This document shows positions 1 to 11,459 of a stretch of 64,000 nt of DNA, piece by piece (the stretch's first letter is position 1; every line of letters begins with the position of its first letter). A model generated the notes under the pieces. The model did no database searches and was not told the origin of the DNA. It saw nothing but the letters and a program-made list of their open reading frames with translations. The translations under genes were made by a program, and so were the position numbers. The DNA is from Schistosoma haematobium (taxonomy: Eukaryota; Platyhelminthes; Trematoda; Strigeidida; Schistosomatidae): the NCBI RefSeq assembly GCF_000699445.3, contig NC_067200.1:4790950-4854949 (forward strand), written 5' to 3'.

Positions 1-545
1 GGATATGTGTTGTTGAGGAATTCCATATCACGGCAAAACCGGCATCTAAAACTTCTTGATTTAATTAGTTATCTCACTATTATTAGTTTTTAACGTAAAC
101 CACGAAATTCATAGATGTTATATTTTACTGAAGAAATTACTTACGTCTGAAAAAACACAAGATTGCTGATGTAGGAAACCAGTTGGTAAACGTTTTATAA
201 ATAAGAAATGAGCACTTCTAGACTGACCAACTTCTACAGGTGTATCAATTGTCGATGTAGAAATTTCAAGAAGCCAATTGTTAAGAATTCTGAAATGGTG
301 AATTAGGAGCATTTAGAATTACTTCAGAGTACGATTGAGTACGGAAACGAAAGACGTTAGATGTTGTTCATGATTATGTCATGTAATACATCACCATCAT
401 TTTATTTAAACATGAATCACAATAGTAAGAAGAATCAAGAAGTTAATAGAGTTAATAAATACTTTAAATAGATGGATCACAGATGGATTAACGGCTGATA
501 CACCGTTGTCAGTACACTGATTTCGTCTTCTCCATTGACCTTGAA
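1..545. other. Unassigned AT-rich sequence
   Basis: No reading frame with recognisable protein features and no clear repeat structure was found. The short open frames here have low-complexity translations and are likely chance. Confidence 0.5.
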
Positions 546-550
546 AATTC

Positions 551-620
551 TAAGTTAAAGCTTGCTTTGTGACACACTTGGGTGCTTGCCTCGATGTGTG
601 CCATATGCCCAGATTTCCAA
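551..620 (-). mobile_element. Possible RTE LINE C-terminal relic
   Basis: The minus-strand translation ends in a short stretch with the pattern H-T-x-R-x-A-P-x-C-V-T-x-Q-A-L-T. This closely matches the corresponding stretch of the RTE LINE at 22222-22446 in this window (10 of 13 residues by eye). Upstream residues do not continue the match, so only a fragment of about 20 codons is supported. Confidence 0.35.
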
Positions 621-1034
621 CCTTTCCATGTAACTCGCAAACGCACCAAAATCTGAGTGTATGTTCAACCGTTCCATCACAGGCTCCATCGATACGCAAA
701 TGTGATAATTCTGAGTATTCCAAACATGGTACAAACTGGGAATCCCAGGAATAACGCAATAAAACGAAGAACAGGTAGATGAGCACGAAGGAAAGTATTG
801 TATTCGGAATTCCAAATGAAGCAGTCAACAAGTACATGAGAATCATTAGTTCATATTAACTAGTTACTCATAAGTAGTAAAGATAGAATACCTGATTGAT
901 GGAACTCCATCAGTATTTAATGACTAGACAAGCAGGACATCAGCAATTGTGCTTTGATCAATAAATATGAACATCTCTGTCCTACAAGATGTCAGTTTTG
1001 TTGACAGTAACGTAGCAGTAAATTTTCATACTGC

Positions 1035-1190
1035 AAAATTGACTGATTTGAGTTTGAATTACACGAGGAGTATTGGTTTCTTCATGATTGACAATATAAC
1101 ATACTGACTTGTACCAACTACTATGAAACCGGACTACACGATTTTCTGCCGACAGCCTACAAACATCGAACATTGTCAAGCTCAATTAAA
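1035..1190. repeat. Dispersed repeat, copy 1 (second copy 12250-12410)
   Basis: About 150 bases match 12250-12410 with substitutions and small gaps. Both contain, in the same order, a 'gaggagt-tt' block, a 'gactt-taccaac' block, a run ending 'aaac-gg', and 'tgcc-acagcct-caaac--cgaac'. No coding content was recognised. It is probably a piece of an unnamed interspersed element. Confidence 0.5.
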
Positions 1191-1539
1191 TTATCTCCTC
1201 AACAAAATCATTAAAGACGATGAGTCTGAAATTGGCGAGACAGTGCAAACCTGACATGCTATTTAAATATTGAACTGCGAATGCTTCATTCCAAAAGAGC
1301 GCATTTCAAATCTGTTGAAAAGTGGGAGCAAACTTCAGCACCAAATGACATGTCAAAATGTATTCAACTTCACGTAAAATTTGATCGCTCACATTGAACC
1401 ATGATATGCAACCATAATCAATATTCAGTGAAAACATACATTCGGTCAATAGTAAAATGTGTTTATTCAGAATATCGGATGAGGATGAGTTTATCCGTCA
1501 CAGTGATTGATATAAAATGGAACACAGAAGGTGATGTGG

Positions 1540-2400
1540 ACTTTATCACCAGGACGATTCACCACAGTCTCATAGACCAATATACACAGGAAGTAATAAC
1601 TAGGCGAGTTTCAAAGAATCAGGATTAATAATGCGCGATCCATAGATTGATAAACTGAGGAAGTGAGAGCTGGACGATTCTGTGAGGAAACAACCACTAA
1701 ACTCATCTGAAATTAGACGATGAATGGCTACAGTGTTTATTCATAGATGGAGCACAGCCTTCTATGAATTGACAGTCGAGAGATTTGTATTCACTCCATT
1801 TTGTTTATAGAAAGTAGTAATCTATTGAAAAATGAGAATTTCACTCATCTTTTTTCTGTACGTGTGACTAATTATCAGTCATTTAAACAAGTTATTATTA
1901 GAAAGCGTTGTTTTTTTGCTCTAAATAAGATTCATATTACGCCCACTATACATAATAGATGATATAGAATAATACTATATTATTTGATTAATGAGATGGC
2001 GTGAGATGACTGACGACAACAAAGTATAATCACTGATATTTCTGTCAACAACTGAGGTCAACAGAAATATGTTTTTGTTAATTAAATGGTCTGATAATTT
2101 ACACTGAGATTAAAGAAGTAATAATATATTTTGCTTTAAATTTTTCACAGAATGTAACAGAAATGATAGAATTTGGTGTAATGTTCTAGTCGATCAAAGG
2201 AATCGGACAGAATTCCCAATTTTTCAAATCTTATTCCTGAGTGCACAGCATTCAAAAGCCATTGCATCACTGGGCCAATTAGTGGAATTTGATCAAACGA
2301 GATACATCTTCGAAATGAAACATTTCATTTCCGAGTGTGTGCAACCGTTTTCGTAGTTCTACTTCGCAGTATATTTTGGCGTAATGTCGAACCTCGATTA
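1540..2400 (+). repeat. Five-copy dispersed repeat, copy 1
   Basis: Recurring anchors are 'caccacagtctcat-gacca', 'agtgtttattcatagatg', 'aattgacag', 'tttcactca', 'tattagaaag-g-tgtt', 'acaaagtataatca' and 'ctgaggtcaacagaa'. The same blocks recur in the same order and orientation near 20036-20850, 37540-38070, 51170-51650 and 51678-52182. There is no long reading frame. Two copies lie inside the segmental duplication. The unit may be an old non-coding element or the flank of a tandemly repeated locus. Confidence 0.7.
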
Positions 2401-2469
2401 CATGCCATCCCTAGGTAATAGTGATCACACAGTTTTAACTTTCGACTTTCATATAACTGTCAATCACGA

Positions 2470-4170
2470 GTTCAACCCAGACCTAACGTCTGGAAAGCAA
2501 ACACACCTAATATCATGCACTCTGCATCGTAACTAGGTCGGACAATAGACTCACAGTCCTCAATTGAAACGGCTTGGGACGCATTTCGAAGTTTATACTT
2601 AAAAGTTAACGCACCCCACATTTCTTGAACTATACCAAGGGGGCCGAGATACTCACCACCATGGTTCAGAAAGGAGGTCAACATCCCTCTCTATAAGAGA
2701 AGAAAAATGTGGGATAGATTTAGGTTACTGGGGACTAATGAGACAAAATCTCAGTATCGAAAAGCTCGGAATACCTGTGCCTCGGCCCTTCGTGAATCTA
2801 GAAATTTGTACGAAGGAAAACGTGTTAAGGAATCCATAGAATGTCCTAAACGCTTGTATTCCTATACAAACCTAAGCACTAAAAGAAAAGGAAATATTCG
2901 TACACTATGGGGGGACTGTACTGCCGCATCATAAGTGTAGGACGACTGTGGTAAGGCTCAAGTGTTCTCAAACTACTTTAGCAATGTATATACCGTAGAA
3001 GCACCCTTCCCGTCAGCACATACAACCCCCCACACATACACTGGATGGCGTGACCATCAAAGAAATCGATGTCTTTAGTCTGCTAAATAAACTTGACATG
3101 GGTAAACCACGGGGCAAGATGAATTTCATCCTAGTCTACTGAGGGAATTATCTAACTTCGTTGCAAACCCTTTAAGTATATGCTTTAATCTATCCGAAAC
3201 GCAGGATTGTTTACCGAAAGACTGGAAGAACGCCATAGTAAGTCCTGTCATAGAAACAGCTAAGAACCGTAAACCTGAGGATTACTGACTTGTTAGCCCA
3301 ACTAGTGTGGTTGTTAAAATTTGAGAAAATATTATTCGGGAGGAGCTTTTTGTACTTCGATGAAAACCGGATCCTTTCGGAGAAACAGCACGGCTTCAGA
3401 ATAAGTTATTCTTGTCTCACTAACTTACTAGTCGCTCGTGAAAGCTGGTGTGCTCTTAAGGACCAAAAGCTACCTGTAGACGTAGCCTACATTGATTCCA
3501 GCCAAGCTTTTGACAAAGTTCCGCACAACCGGCCGTTATATAAGCTAAGAAATGTCGGAATTGGAGGCAATCTATTGGTGTCGATAAAAGACTTCCTATT
3601 TGTCGCCAACAAGGAGTACGGGTGAACTCGAAGATATTTAGCTGGGGAACTGTGCTTAGTGGAGTGCCCCAGGGAACAGTTTTGGGACCAGTGCTATTCC
3701 TCTTGTATGTAAATGACCTTCCTTGTCTCCCATCATCATCGATCTTGCTATATGTTGACGATGTCAAGATATGCAGAACGATATGATGTAAGTGTGATAG
3801 TTTGGAACTCCTAAATGACCTGAAGAAATTACCTGAATGATCTTAAACCTGGCAGTTGCGGATAAATACTTCCATGTGTGTTGTGATGCATATCGGTCAT
3901 CATCAAGGTACAGATATATACACGATGAATAACGCTGAGCCACCTGTCGTCTAGACACCTAATGACTTAAGAGTCATTGTTAGCCAAGACTTTAAGACTA
4001 CTTCACACTGCCGTGGAATTCATGACCTCAGCACGTGGTTCGGGTTCCATCCGTCGACTCTTTCAAAAGAGAGTTCGATCAACTGAGAGACCACCATTGA
4101 CAGGACTGACGCGGGCCATCAGAAAAGAGCCTGTTAATAGTGCGCAAGCAACTTTTAGATGAAGGCTATA
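2470..4170 (+). mobile_element. Decayed CR1-like LINE ORF2 fragment
   Basis: The plus strand holds broken pieces of a non-LTR reverse transcriptase in the correct order. Around 2707-2934 is the linker upstream of the RT. At 3380-3625 is the RT core with the QHGFR block and an 'AFDKVPH' motif A. At 3620-3780, in another frame, is 'SGVPQGTVLGPVLFLLYVNDLP' split by a frameshift, followed by a YVDD catalytic box. A remnant of the C-terminal region follows near 3970-4160. Several frameshifts and stops show it is dead. It is more diverged than the other CR1-like copies in this window. Confidence 0.8.
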
Positions 4171-4249
4171 GCGTTCTTCATCTCCAGCTCGAGAGCGGAC
4201 CCTTATATCTTATTTCGTTTATACCAAGATCATATATTCTTATCGGTTA

Positions 4250-5410
4250 CTAAAAATTCGGGTCCAGAAAGCCAAGTTTTAATACAGAGTCATACTTACG
4301 TATTCTGCTTGAAGCTAAATCAGCAGGGTTCATAGTTGATGGCACGTAAGTCAGTTGTGATGGCCTTATTTGTTCGCGGATGAAGTTGATTTTATCACCT
4401 ACATATGTCTTGAAGCGTGACTTTGTATTACGTATGTAGTTTAATACTACTATGGAGCCATTCCAGAAGTAGATTTTAGTCATGTCTTTCAGTTTTATTC
4501 CTTTCACCATTTACCTCATCAATTTCACTGGCAGTACAGTGGCTTGCAGTTCGAGCCGTAGAACATTAACAAATTTCTGGGAGGTTATTCTGGATATGCT
4601 ATATCTCGTTATACTTGCATTATTTTGCATCCTAATATAGGACAGATCTTCATGACCGCTTCCTGAAGCATGTAATAAGAGATGTAACGGAATCCGTCCC
4701 TTATCATACGATTCGATATTCGAACATTGTAGTATCCCTAGGGCTCTGATACCTGCAGTTCCTTCTAACCAACTTTCCCACCTAGAGCACAACTTCTCAC
4801 TAATCATTTCATCCCATCCGTAGTTTTCAAGGTTCAGCTGTTGCGGAATTCCTGTAGGCGTAGGTGATAGAGGTGTTCAAATCCAAAGCGGATAATATAA
4901 AGATGATGCACATGATAGGATGCCTCTCTTAGTAGCCGGGCGTTCTGGGAGGTTCACGTCAAATGTGAAACAATCAGATCGCATGTACTAACAAAGTCCT
5001 AAATTCTTGTGTGTGGGATCCATCAAGCTCGGTTAACAAAACAAATTTCCTGACCTATCATCCAAAGGGACTTCATTCAGAGCAGCGTTAACGTTACAGA
5101 CCCATTTATGTGAATGGAAACCCCCAAAAGCTACAACCCTTATCAAGTTATTCTCCAGCTCTGAAGTCTCTACTCCGACAAGACAATCGTCCACGAAAAC
5201 AGTTTCTCGAGGGGTGGCCCGGACTTTTTCATCTAATAAGTCTCGGTGATATACGGCTGTACACATTAAAGCATAGGTAGCATAGGTAGTCAGTCGAAAA
5301 GGCAGCTCGGATTGCATAACGCACATGAAGATGCAAATGGACGATTGAAGGCTATGTTTACGTACTACGTAAATGCTTAATGAATTCTTGTAATATATAT
5401 ACATACCACT
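4250..5410 (-). mobile_element. BEL/Pao LTR retrotransposon pol fragment
   Basis: On the minus strand, 5033-5404 carries an RT catalytic box of the form VFVDD followed by a 'KW-CN' segment typical of BEL/Pao RT. Next, 4511-4807 is a badly decayed RNase H region containing LRLELQA. Finally, 4250-4510 matches the RNase H end and spacer (the 'fW-dS-iVL-YIRN' block, followed by 'YVPS-mNPADLASR'-like sequence). It is related in domain order to the element at 44789-51123 but much more diverged. No LTRs were recognised. Confidence 0.7.
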
Positions 5411-6235
5411 TGTTATTCATCAAAGCAATAAAAGATCGTTCCTGAGCAAACCAAATTCCGAAAGACAGTCATTTCCATCTATGACGTGATAATGATATGA
5501 TTTACTCGAGAGCAATTAATAAGTTTATAATAATAATATATATTTCTTCATGTGCAGGTACACGCTATTTCTACAGGCATGACCTATAAATTGCAACATT
5601 TGTTGGTGCACAACATGCTACCTAACTTGTTAAGTTTATAGTTGTTATCAGGTAGACTAGTAGAGTGCTTGCTGTAAACCATGACTTTGAGGTGACTCGT
5701 ACGTCAAGTTTGTTACAGACGTCGGAAGTTCCATAGCTGTGGCCTCAGAGCAAGATTCTAACGAAAAAAAGGAAGGAGAAACAGAAGAGCAGCAATGCAC
5801 TTAAATATGAACACCGAACGTTTACACCAGAGCCCGCATTTGGCTCAAGGGTTTTAGTGGCGGTATGCATACTCCTGATGTCGAAGTTTATGCTACTAAG
5901 ATAGTTCTTGCCGATGCACTTTATGTTGATATCTGGAGCATGAGATGTATTCCCATTGTGGGAAAACCATTCTCCTAATTGTTTAATTTGTTTATTTGTA
6001 CACATAAATATTGGTACAAGAGGGCAACAAATATATATGCGCCACACAAAACAATGAGAATTTGAAGAGAAGGAGGAAAGAAAAAGTAAGGAGCGTGAAA
6101 ACGTAAAGTACAGATTAGTGTAAGGTAGTGTCATGATAATAATGAAGGAGACGAAGAAGTACAATCAGAAGAAATCTTCCAGTTAAGGAAGATACAACCA
6201 CATTTTATGAAGAAAGTAAAATAAGGTTACAGAAG
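5411..6235. other. Unassigned sequence
   Basis: No convincing coding sequence. One 139-codon minus frame at 5745-6164 translates to phenylalanine- and leucine-rich low-complexity sequence with no domain features. It is probably chance in a pyrimidine-rich stretch. Confidence 0.5.
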
Positions 6236-6239
6236 GATC

Positions 6240-7560
6240 TCTACTTGCTTCTGTTCTGAGTCATATCTGATAACGTCTCTAGCCACTGTGTAGAACCATC
6301 TCACGGACCCTGGTTAGGGATTCGTGAAGGACCAAGAGAATCCAGCTCTTTGCAGATTTCTTTCATACCACGACACCATGTCACACACTGACCACCTCTC
6401 CGCCTCTCCCAACCAGTCCCAGAGTCGACAAATAATGCACGACGTGGAATTCTCTGGGACGACATTCGTAGAACATGTCCAGGCCACCGAAGTCGGTGTT
6501 TCAAGATGGTGACACTAATTGTATTATCGTATCTGTGCCCAAACACACGATGCCGAACCTCTGCATTACTAACATGGTGTTGCCACTGGATGTCAGCAAT
6601 GTTTCGGAGACAACGAGTCGTCTAACATCCTCAACTCGGAGAGGCCAGGTATCACAAGCATAGAGCAAAACTGCCTTCACCAACGCGTTATAGATCCGAC
6701 CTTTTGCAGCCAGACTAACATCACGAAGGCACCTAAGTTGGCCCAGATTGGCATAAGCCGCTCTGGCTTTCACTATTCGTGCATTGATCTCATCACTCAT
6801 GCCACCACCAGCACTTATGCAGCTACCCAGATACACGAACTTCTCGACTACTTCTGTCTGCTCACCATCCAGAGTGAGTACATGATTAGAATCCTGCCAG
6901 TCTTGTAGAAGTACTTCGCACTTCCAAGGTGCAAAGCACAAACCATACCTACGGACATTGATTGCCAACTGATTAAGTGCGGATTACATGCCTTGGGCAT
7001 TATCTCATCCACAAACTCAACGTCGGGAAGTCTTTCTTCGGGCAAAAGATACACACAGCCACTACACACATCCATCAGAGTTGTTTCCAGCATGTCGTCG
7101 ATGGTACAGTTGTAGAGGAATGGTGAGATTGGGCAGGCCTGTCTCACTCCACTGCTCGAATGGAATAATCGTCCAAGACATCGATATATGTTGGTAATTG
7201 GCATCCCGTCGTCCCCACAGATTATTTCGCTCACACCAGACTTCTAGCTGCCAGTGCTTCAGATGAGTTGGAAGAGCTTCCGGTAGTTACCAGATGCAGC
7301 TGCTGCTTCCAACTCATTAGCAAACTTCGACCACCAGCCGCAAGCGACTTCACTCGCCATTTTCATGGCGTCATGCGAATGCAAACAATGATCATCTATA
7401 CTTTTCGGTGGAATTGTAGCCAGCCTAGAAGCTAGCTCGATTCGATAATTACTTGCAACAGAAGTTGCAACAAACTTGCAGACATCAATCTTTTGGTGGC
7501 GGTCACTTTGTTGGCCACTGAAAAGTAAGGTAAGATTGGCGCAGACCAGGGCATGTTCTG
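6240..7560 (-). mobile_element. RTE-clade LINE fragment, family 2 (SR3/Perere-3 type)
   Basis: In minus-strand order the pieces are: a pre-RT segment (about 7250-7560, 'ANELEAAAASGNYRKLFQLI'-like), RT block with SGVRQ-CPISPFL (7100-7234), a damaged catalytic box (VEFVDE where YADD is expected, near 7010), the thumb with 'FVYLGSCISAGGG' (6780-6860), and the C-terminal 'LKHRLRW-GHVLRMSSQRIPRRALF' tail (6301-6546). Frameshifts break it into at least three frames. The N-terminal endonuclease and part of the RT palm are missing. It differs from the SR2-like RTE copies at 18-24 kb. Confidence 0.8.
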
Positions 7561-7577
7561 AGTCCAGATAGGTACTC

Positions 7578-8470
7578 TTAAAGGAATGGCAGTCTTGTAC
7601 ACAACCACGTTAGCGGTAGCTGATCGTCTTTCGGTAAATAGTACGTTCTTTTCAGTTTTCGCAGTTTAGACATAGCCCTTCGGTTTATATATTTAGTAAT
7701 TGTTTTAAAAGCAATTTGAGAGGGTATAGCAGTGTCTAGTGCAAATGTGGTGGTGGTATTGAAAATTTCCAATGTTTCTAAGAGGTTATCACTGGTAAAG
7801 AAACTGCTCCATTCAGAGTGCTTTATTGGATATCAATAGATTTCCCAGTTAGCGTTTGCAGTCTCTATACTGGAAACGCGTATTTAATGTCTTTAATTTG
7901 TTGCACATGGCAAGAATTGGAAAAGTGCAGAGGACTATTTTATGATCGCTGTTGTGAAACTTTTCGCCAACCACCATTGATGTTTGTGTGACATTATGAC
8001 AGAATATCAAGTCAAGAATGTTATGATTTCGTGTTGACAGGTGTACATGTTGTTGCCAACCGTGTATGTTCAAGGATCTAAGTATGCTTTCAAAGCACAA
8101 TGGGCCACAATGTGTCGTGCAGTTGATGGTGGGAAGGTTGAAGTCACCACATACAATTGTGTAAATGAAGTCAAGCGAGACAGCCTAAGCAAATGACCCA
8201 CTTATAAGTGTCAGTTGAACTAGGAGTGTTAGGAGCTCGATATTTGCATCCGATTAGTATTTTACGTTCATGAGTGTGCACAGTAGGCCACATTGAATCA
8301 GGACGTTTGCTGAGGACGTGGTCGCTATAGATTTCCGCCCTTAAATTTTTGATACATAAACAAGACAACCAGCATCTTCTTGATGACTCGATCACAGAGG
8401 AAGAGCTCATAGGTGTCTATTTGTAGATATGTGTCTGTGGTATCGAAGGACTGCAAACTTTCCATTATCG
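7578..8470 (-). mobile_element. CR1-like LINE endonuclease fragment
   Basis: The minus strand encodes parts of an apurinic-type endonuclease domain in order: a segment with 'SDH-LSKR' and 'KILIGCKYRAPNTPS' (8171-8410), then 'LRSLNIHGWQQHVHLSTR-NILDLIF' and a terminal 'NSDHKIVL' block (7849-8100). The SDH motif near the end is the usual catalytic histidine site. A post-endonuclease linker follows at 7578-7772. Stops and frameshifts separate the parts. It is joined directly to the RTE fragment at 6240-7560, which lacks its own endonuclease. Confidence 0.7.
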
Positions 8471-9590
8471 AAACAAGTTAAGGGTTGTTTAAAAGTAATT
8501 GAGTGAGTAGGTCAGTCATCTTACTTTGTACAGATCTCGCGTTGATTAAAATAAGTGTCAAGCTAGGTGACTATTTGTCTAGTAGGAGGATATGATGTAA
8601 ACCCAGTGGATTGTATGATTCGCCATGCGAAAAGGTAGAATTGAGAGTGTTGACTCCATATTGATGAGCGTTTAGTTTATCACCAATAGGGTTATTGCGA
8701 GAAAGATAGTTGGGTGTTGTTCCGGTGAAAGAAGTATGTTTAACAGTGAAAGGTAGTTAGACTGTTAGAGTTTATATCAAAGTTTTTAAGGTTGATATCG
8801 TTACATACAGACCAATTGCAAGTGTCTACTGGGTGGTCACCTTGTGTTTACTTAGTTGGGGGATGGAGTTTATGTCTGGGTGAGTAGTCAAAATCTACAT
8901 CATCGGGCTGGCTATCGTGGGCAGGCTTACATGTACTCCGTGGGCCGCTATTCAGGATGCCCGATTGTAAAATTGTTGGACGTTTGTGGTCGGCTGCACT
9001 GTCTAAATACTGCTCACGACATGTGATGCTTTTGTTTGGACCGAAAATGATGTCGGCTCTATCGGTATGTGACTGCTTTTATTTATGTTTAAAAGCGAGA
9101 TACAAGGTAGTGATATGTCATGTCCAAGTAAACGATGCGCGTTTAGAGTAGCTGAGGGAAGATCAAAGTGGGATGCAGACTGATCAGTTTGTTTATAAGG
9201 TTTCACGTTATTCGCTTTAGTGACTGATTTAGATCTTTTTTAGGTGTTATAAGCATCAGGAGAGATTACATGTTTTTTAGATGGCCTTGACATTGGTGGA
9301 AGTAATGGTAATTTAAAGTTTAATTAGGTGGACAGCGACAGTTATAATTTAACTCAATGGACGTGTAAAGTTCCATGGCAGGATCAGATCCAGTATTAGT
9401 TAGGAGCAAACATATTAACGTTAATGAGGTGTCAAGTTGATAGAACCCTGTCAGTGACCAATCATTTATCGCTAATAGGCGTTAAATTAAGTGGAAAAAC
9501 TGATGGGAAAATAAAATAATACAGCGTGAAGAAAAATTACAACCTTCAAAAGCGCGCGCAGATGACTGTGGGTCGTCCTCAATTTCCTTC
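8471..9590. other. Possible LINE ORF1 remnant, mostly unassigned
   Basis: This stretch lies immediately upstream, in transcription sense, of the minus-strand CR1-like endonuclease at 7578-8470, so it would be expected to hold its ORF1. Only short broken minus-strand frames are present, for example 9003-9206, and none has a recognisable zinc finger. The assignment rests on position only. Confidence 0.3.
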
Positions 9591-9599
9591 CCGTCAGGA

Positions 9600-11448
9600 T
9601 CTCTGCCGGGGACTTCTGCTGTGGCAGCATATCACTAGGTGTTTTTCGGTAAACAAACAAGAAATTCTACAGTGTTTCTACTGGTGTCCCCTCCCCTTTT
9701 GACTTCGTTAGACCTCTCTTGAATAGATCCACAAATCTTTTGCTTGGCCATTTGACTGTGGGTCGTAAGGTGTAGAGAGGAAATGTTTGATCGATAGGCT
9801 TGAGGTGAACTGAGAACCATTGTCAGATACGATTATTCACAAGATGATTTAGCGAGGCGCGTGTTTCATGCATCGACAGAACAAAAGCTGAGAAGTAGGT
9901 GATTAGTCCCAGGAATGGTCGTAGCTGAGGGATATTATTGAGAGTTGGCATCAGTTTTATAGCTCGGATGTTTTCAGGATCTAGTCTGCGACCTGCGGCA
10001 TCAACGATGAATCCCAAGTATTTAACTGAAGTCAAGAAAAGCTGGCATCTTTCTGGGCGTAATCGGAATTCGTTATCGCTGACACGTTGTGGTACAGCTG
10101 TTCTAACGATGTGGCAACAATTGAGATATCATCGAGATAAGTTGCGACCCCCAGGATACCCGATAGAGTGGTATCCATTAGTTGCCGAAACATAGCTGGA
10201 GCTGTTTTAACGCCAAACGGTAGGCGATTGTATTGAAACAAGCCACGATGAGTATATATGGTAAATATCTCTCTCGAATCCTCAGCCACTTTCGCCTGTA
10301 GATAGGCATCAGCGAGATCCAGCTTCGCAAAGAACTTCTCACCACTTAACATCGTGAACAAATCTGCATGGACTAGCAGTGGGTAATGTTGCTGTTCGAG
10401 AGCTGCGTTAAGACCTGTTGAAAAATCTGCGTATATTCGGACTGTGCGATTAGCCTTTTCAATAACCACGATGGGTGCTGCCCAGACAGAATAAGAAACA
10501 GGTGTAATAACTCCCTGTAGTTGAAAGCGGTTAAGTTCTTCGTCAACTTTCGGTAATGCTGCGTACGGCACTAGTCTCTTTGGACGGAAGACAAGTTTAG
10601 CTCCAAGTTTCAATCGAAGTGTTGTTTTAATAGCGGTGCGCTGACCCAATATAGGCTGGAAAATGGTTGAAAACTCCGTCATTAGTTCTTTAGAATATGC
10701 TACAGGTTCATGAGGTTGCTTCACCAGATAGCATACAGTGCTTGGCGGAACGTCAGATAAATGTAACCGGTCAAACCAGTCTAAAACAAGTAGATTAAGA
10801 TCAGCTGTTGTGATGTCACATCATTAAGAGTTAGTTTCGGGTGTTGTTCCAATCGACTTAGCCAGCCTGTTCTAATGTCACTGAACTTCTGCGATTGAAT
10901 GCCGCAGATGAGAATGAGAGATTTAAATTGGTCTTCAGTAGGCGATCCAACCGGAAGCGTTCGCATTCTCGGTTGATGATATCCACATGTGTGAGAAAAT
11001 CAGCATCTTCATTCATAGCGAGCTTCAAACATCGATCGCGCGCATTGAATATTGAGGAGTTGTCTACGAATCGTTGGTTCAGTGACTGTACAGTGTCTGA
11101 GAATGAGCGATCGCGTGGGTAAAGAGGCATAATTAGGTTGAAATACCTGTCTCTTTCATTAGGACCCAACTTTCGAAGCAGCAAGCAGACCTTCCAAGCA
11201 TTATCCTGATTATCATAGTCAAATTTGAATAAGTCTTCTTAACATCAAAACCACATATCAAACATGACATTGGATTCCGGATCGTAATGAAACTCGGAGA
11301 TACCATTAGTGATATCATCAACTGATGATGCAGTAATAGTAGGATTAGAACTGCTTGGTTGAGTATTAGACGTAAGCTGCGTATCTGCTAACATTTGAAT
11401 AAGTTTCGTCTGCTGCTCGAGTAATATTTCAAGTTTAGAACGATCCAT
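9600..11448 (-). mobile_element. Ty3/Gypsy LTR retrotransposon, internally deleted
   Basis: Minus-strand order is gag (11245-11448 and 10858-11184, two frames; a gag-like 'F-T-V-SLNQRF' region), then RT (10032-10724) with 'LDLADAYLQ', 'YNRLPFGVKTAPA-FRQ' and a YLDD catalytic box. The connection domain follows at 9823-10035 ('LGFIVDAAGRRLDPENI', 'LRPFLGLI-YFSAF'). Directly after this come the integrase core 'SDNGSQFTS' and 'STPYDPQSNGQA' and a short C-terminal piece (about 9600-9830). Zinc knuckle, protease, RNase H and the N-terminal part of integrase are missing. No LTR pair was found. Confidence 0.85.
10032..10724 (-). pseudogene. pol: Gypsy reverse transcriptase, longest open piece
   Basis: This 230-codon open frame covers the RT fingers and palm. 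The order is a proline-rich entry region with 'LVPYAALPKVDEELNRF', the 'GVITPV-YS-WAAPIVV' block, motif A 'FAKLDLADAY', motif B 'RLPFGVKTAPA' and motif C 'TYLDDI'. All three catalytic aspartates are visible. It would copy element RNA into DNA in cytoplasmic particles. The frame is cut off from gag upstream and shifts into 9823-10035 downstream, so no full polyprotein can be made. Confidence 0.85.
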
Positions 11449-11459
11449 GTTTCCGAAGC

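Noticed and set aside
5745..6164. 139-codon minus frame with hydrophobic Phe/Leu-rich segments that might suggest a membrane protein.
   Set aside because: It arises from a purine/pyrimidine-biased stretch, has low complexity, no family features and no splice support.
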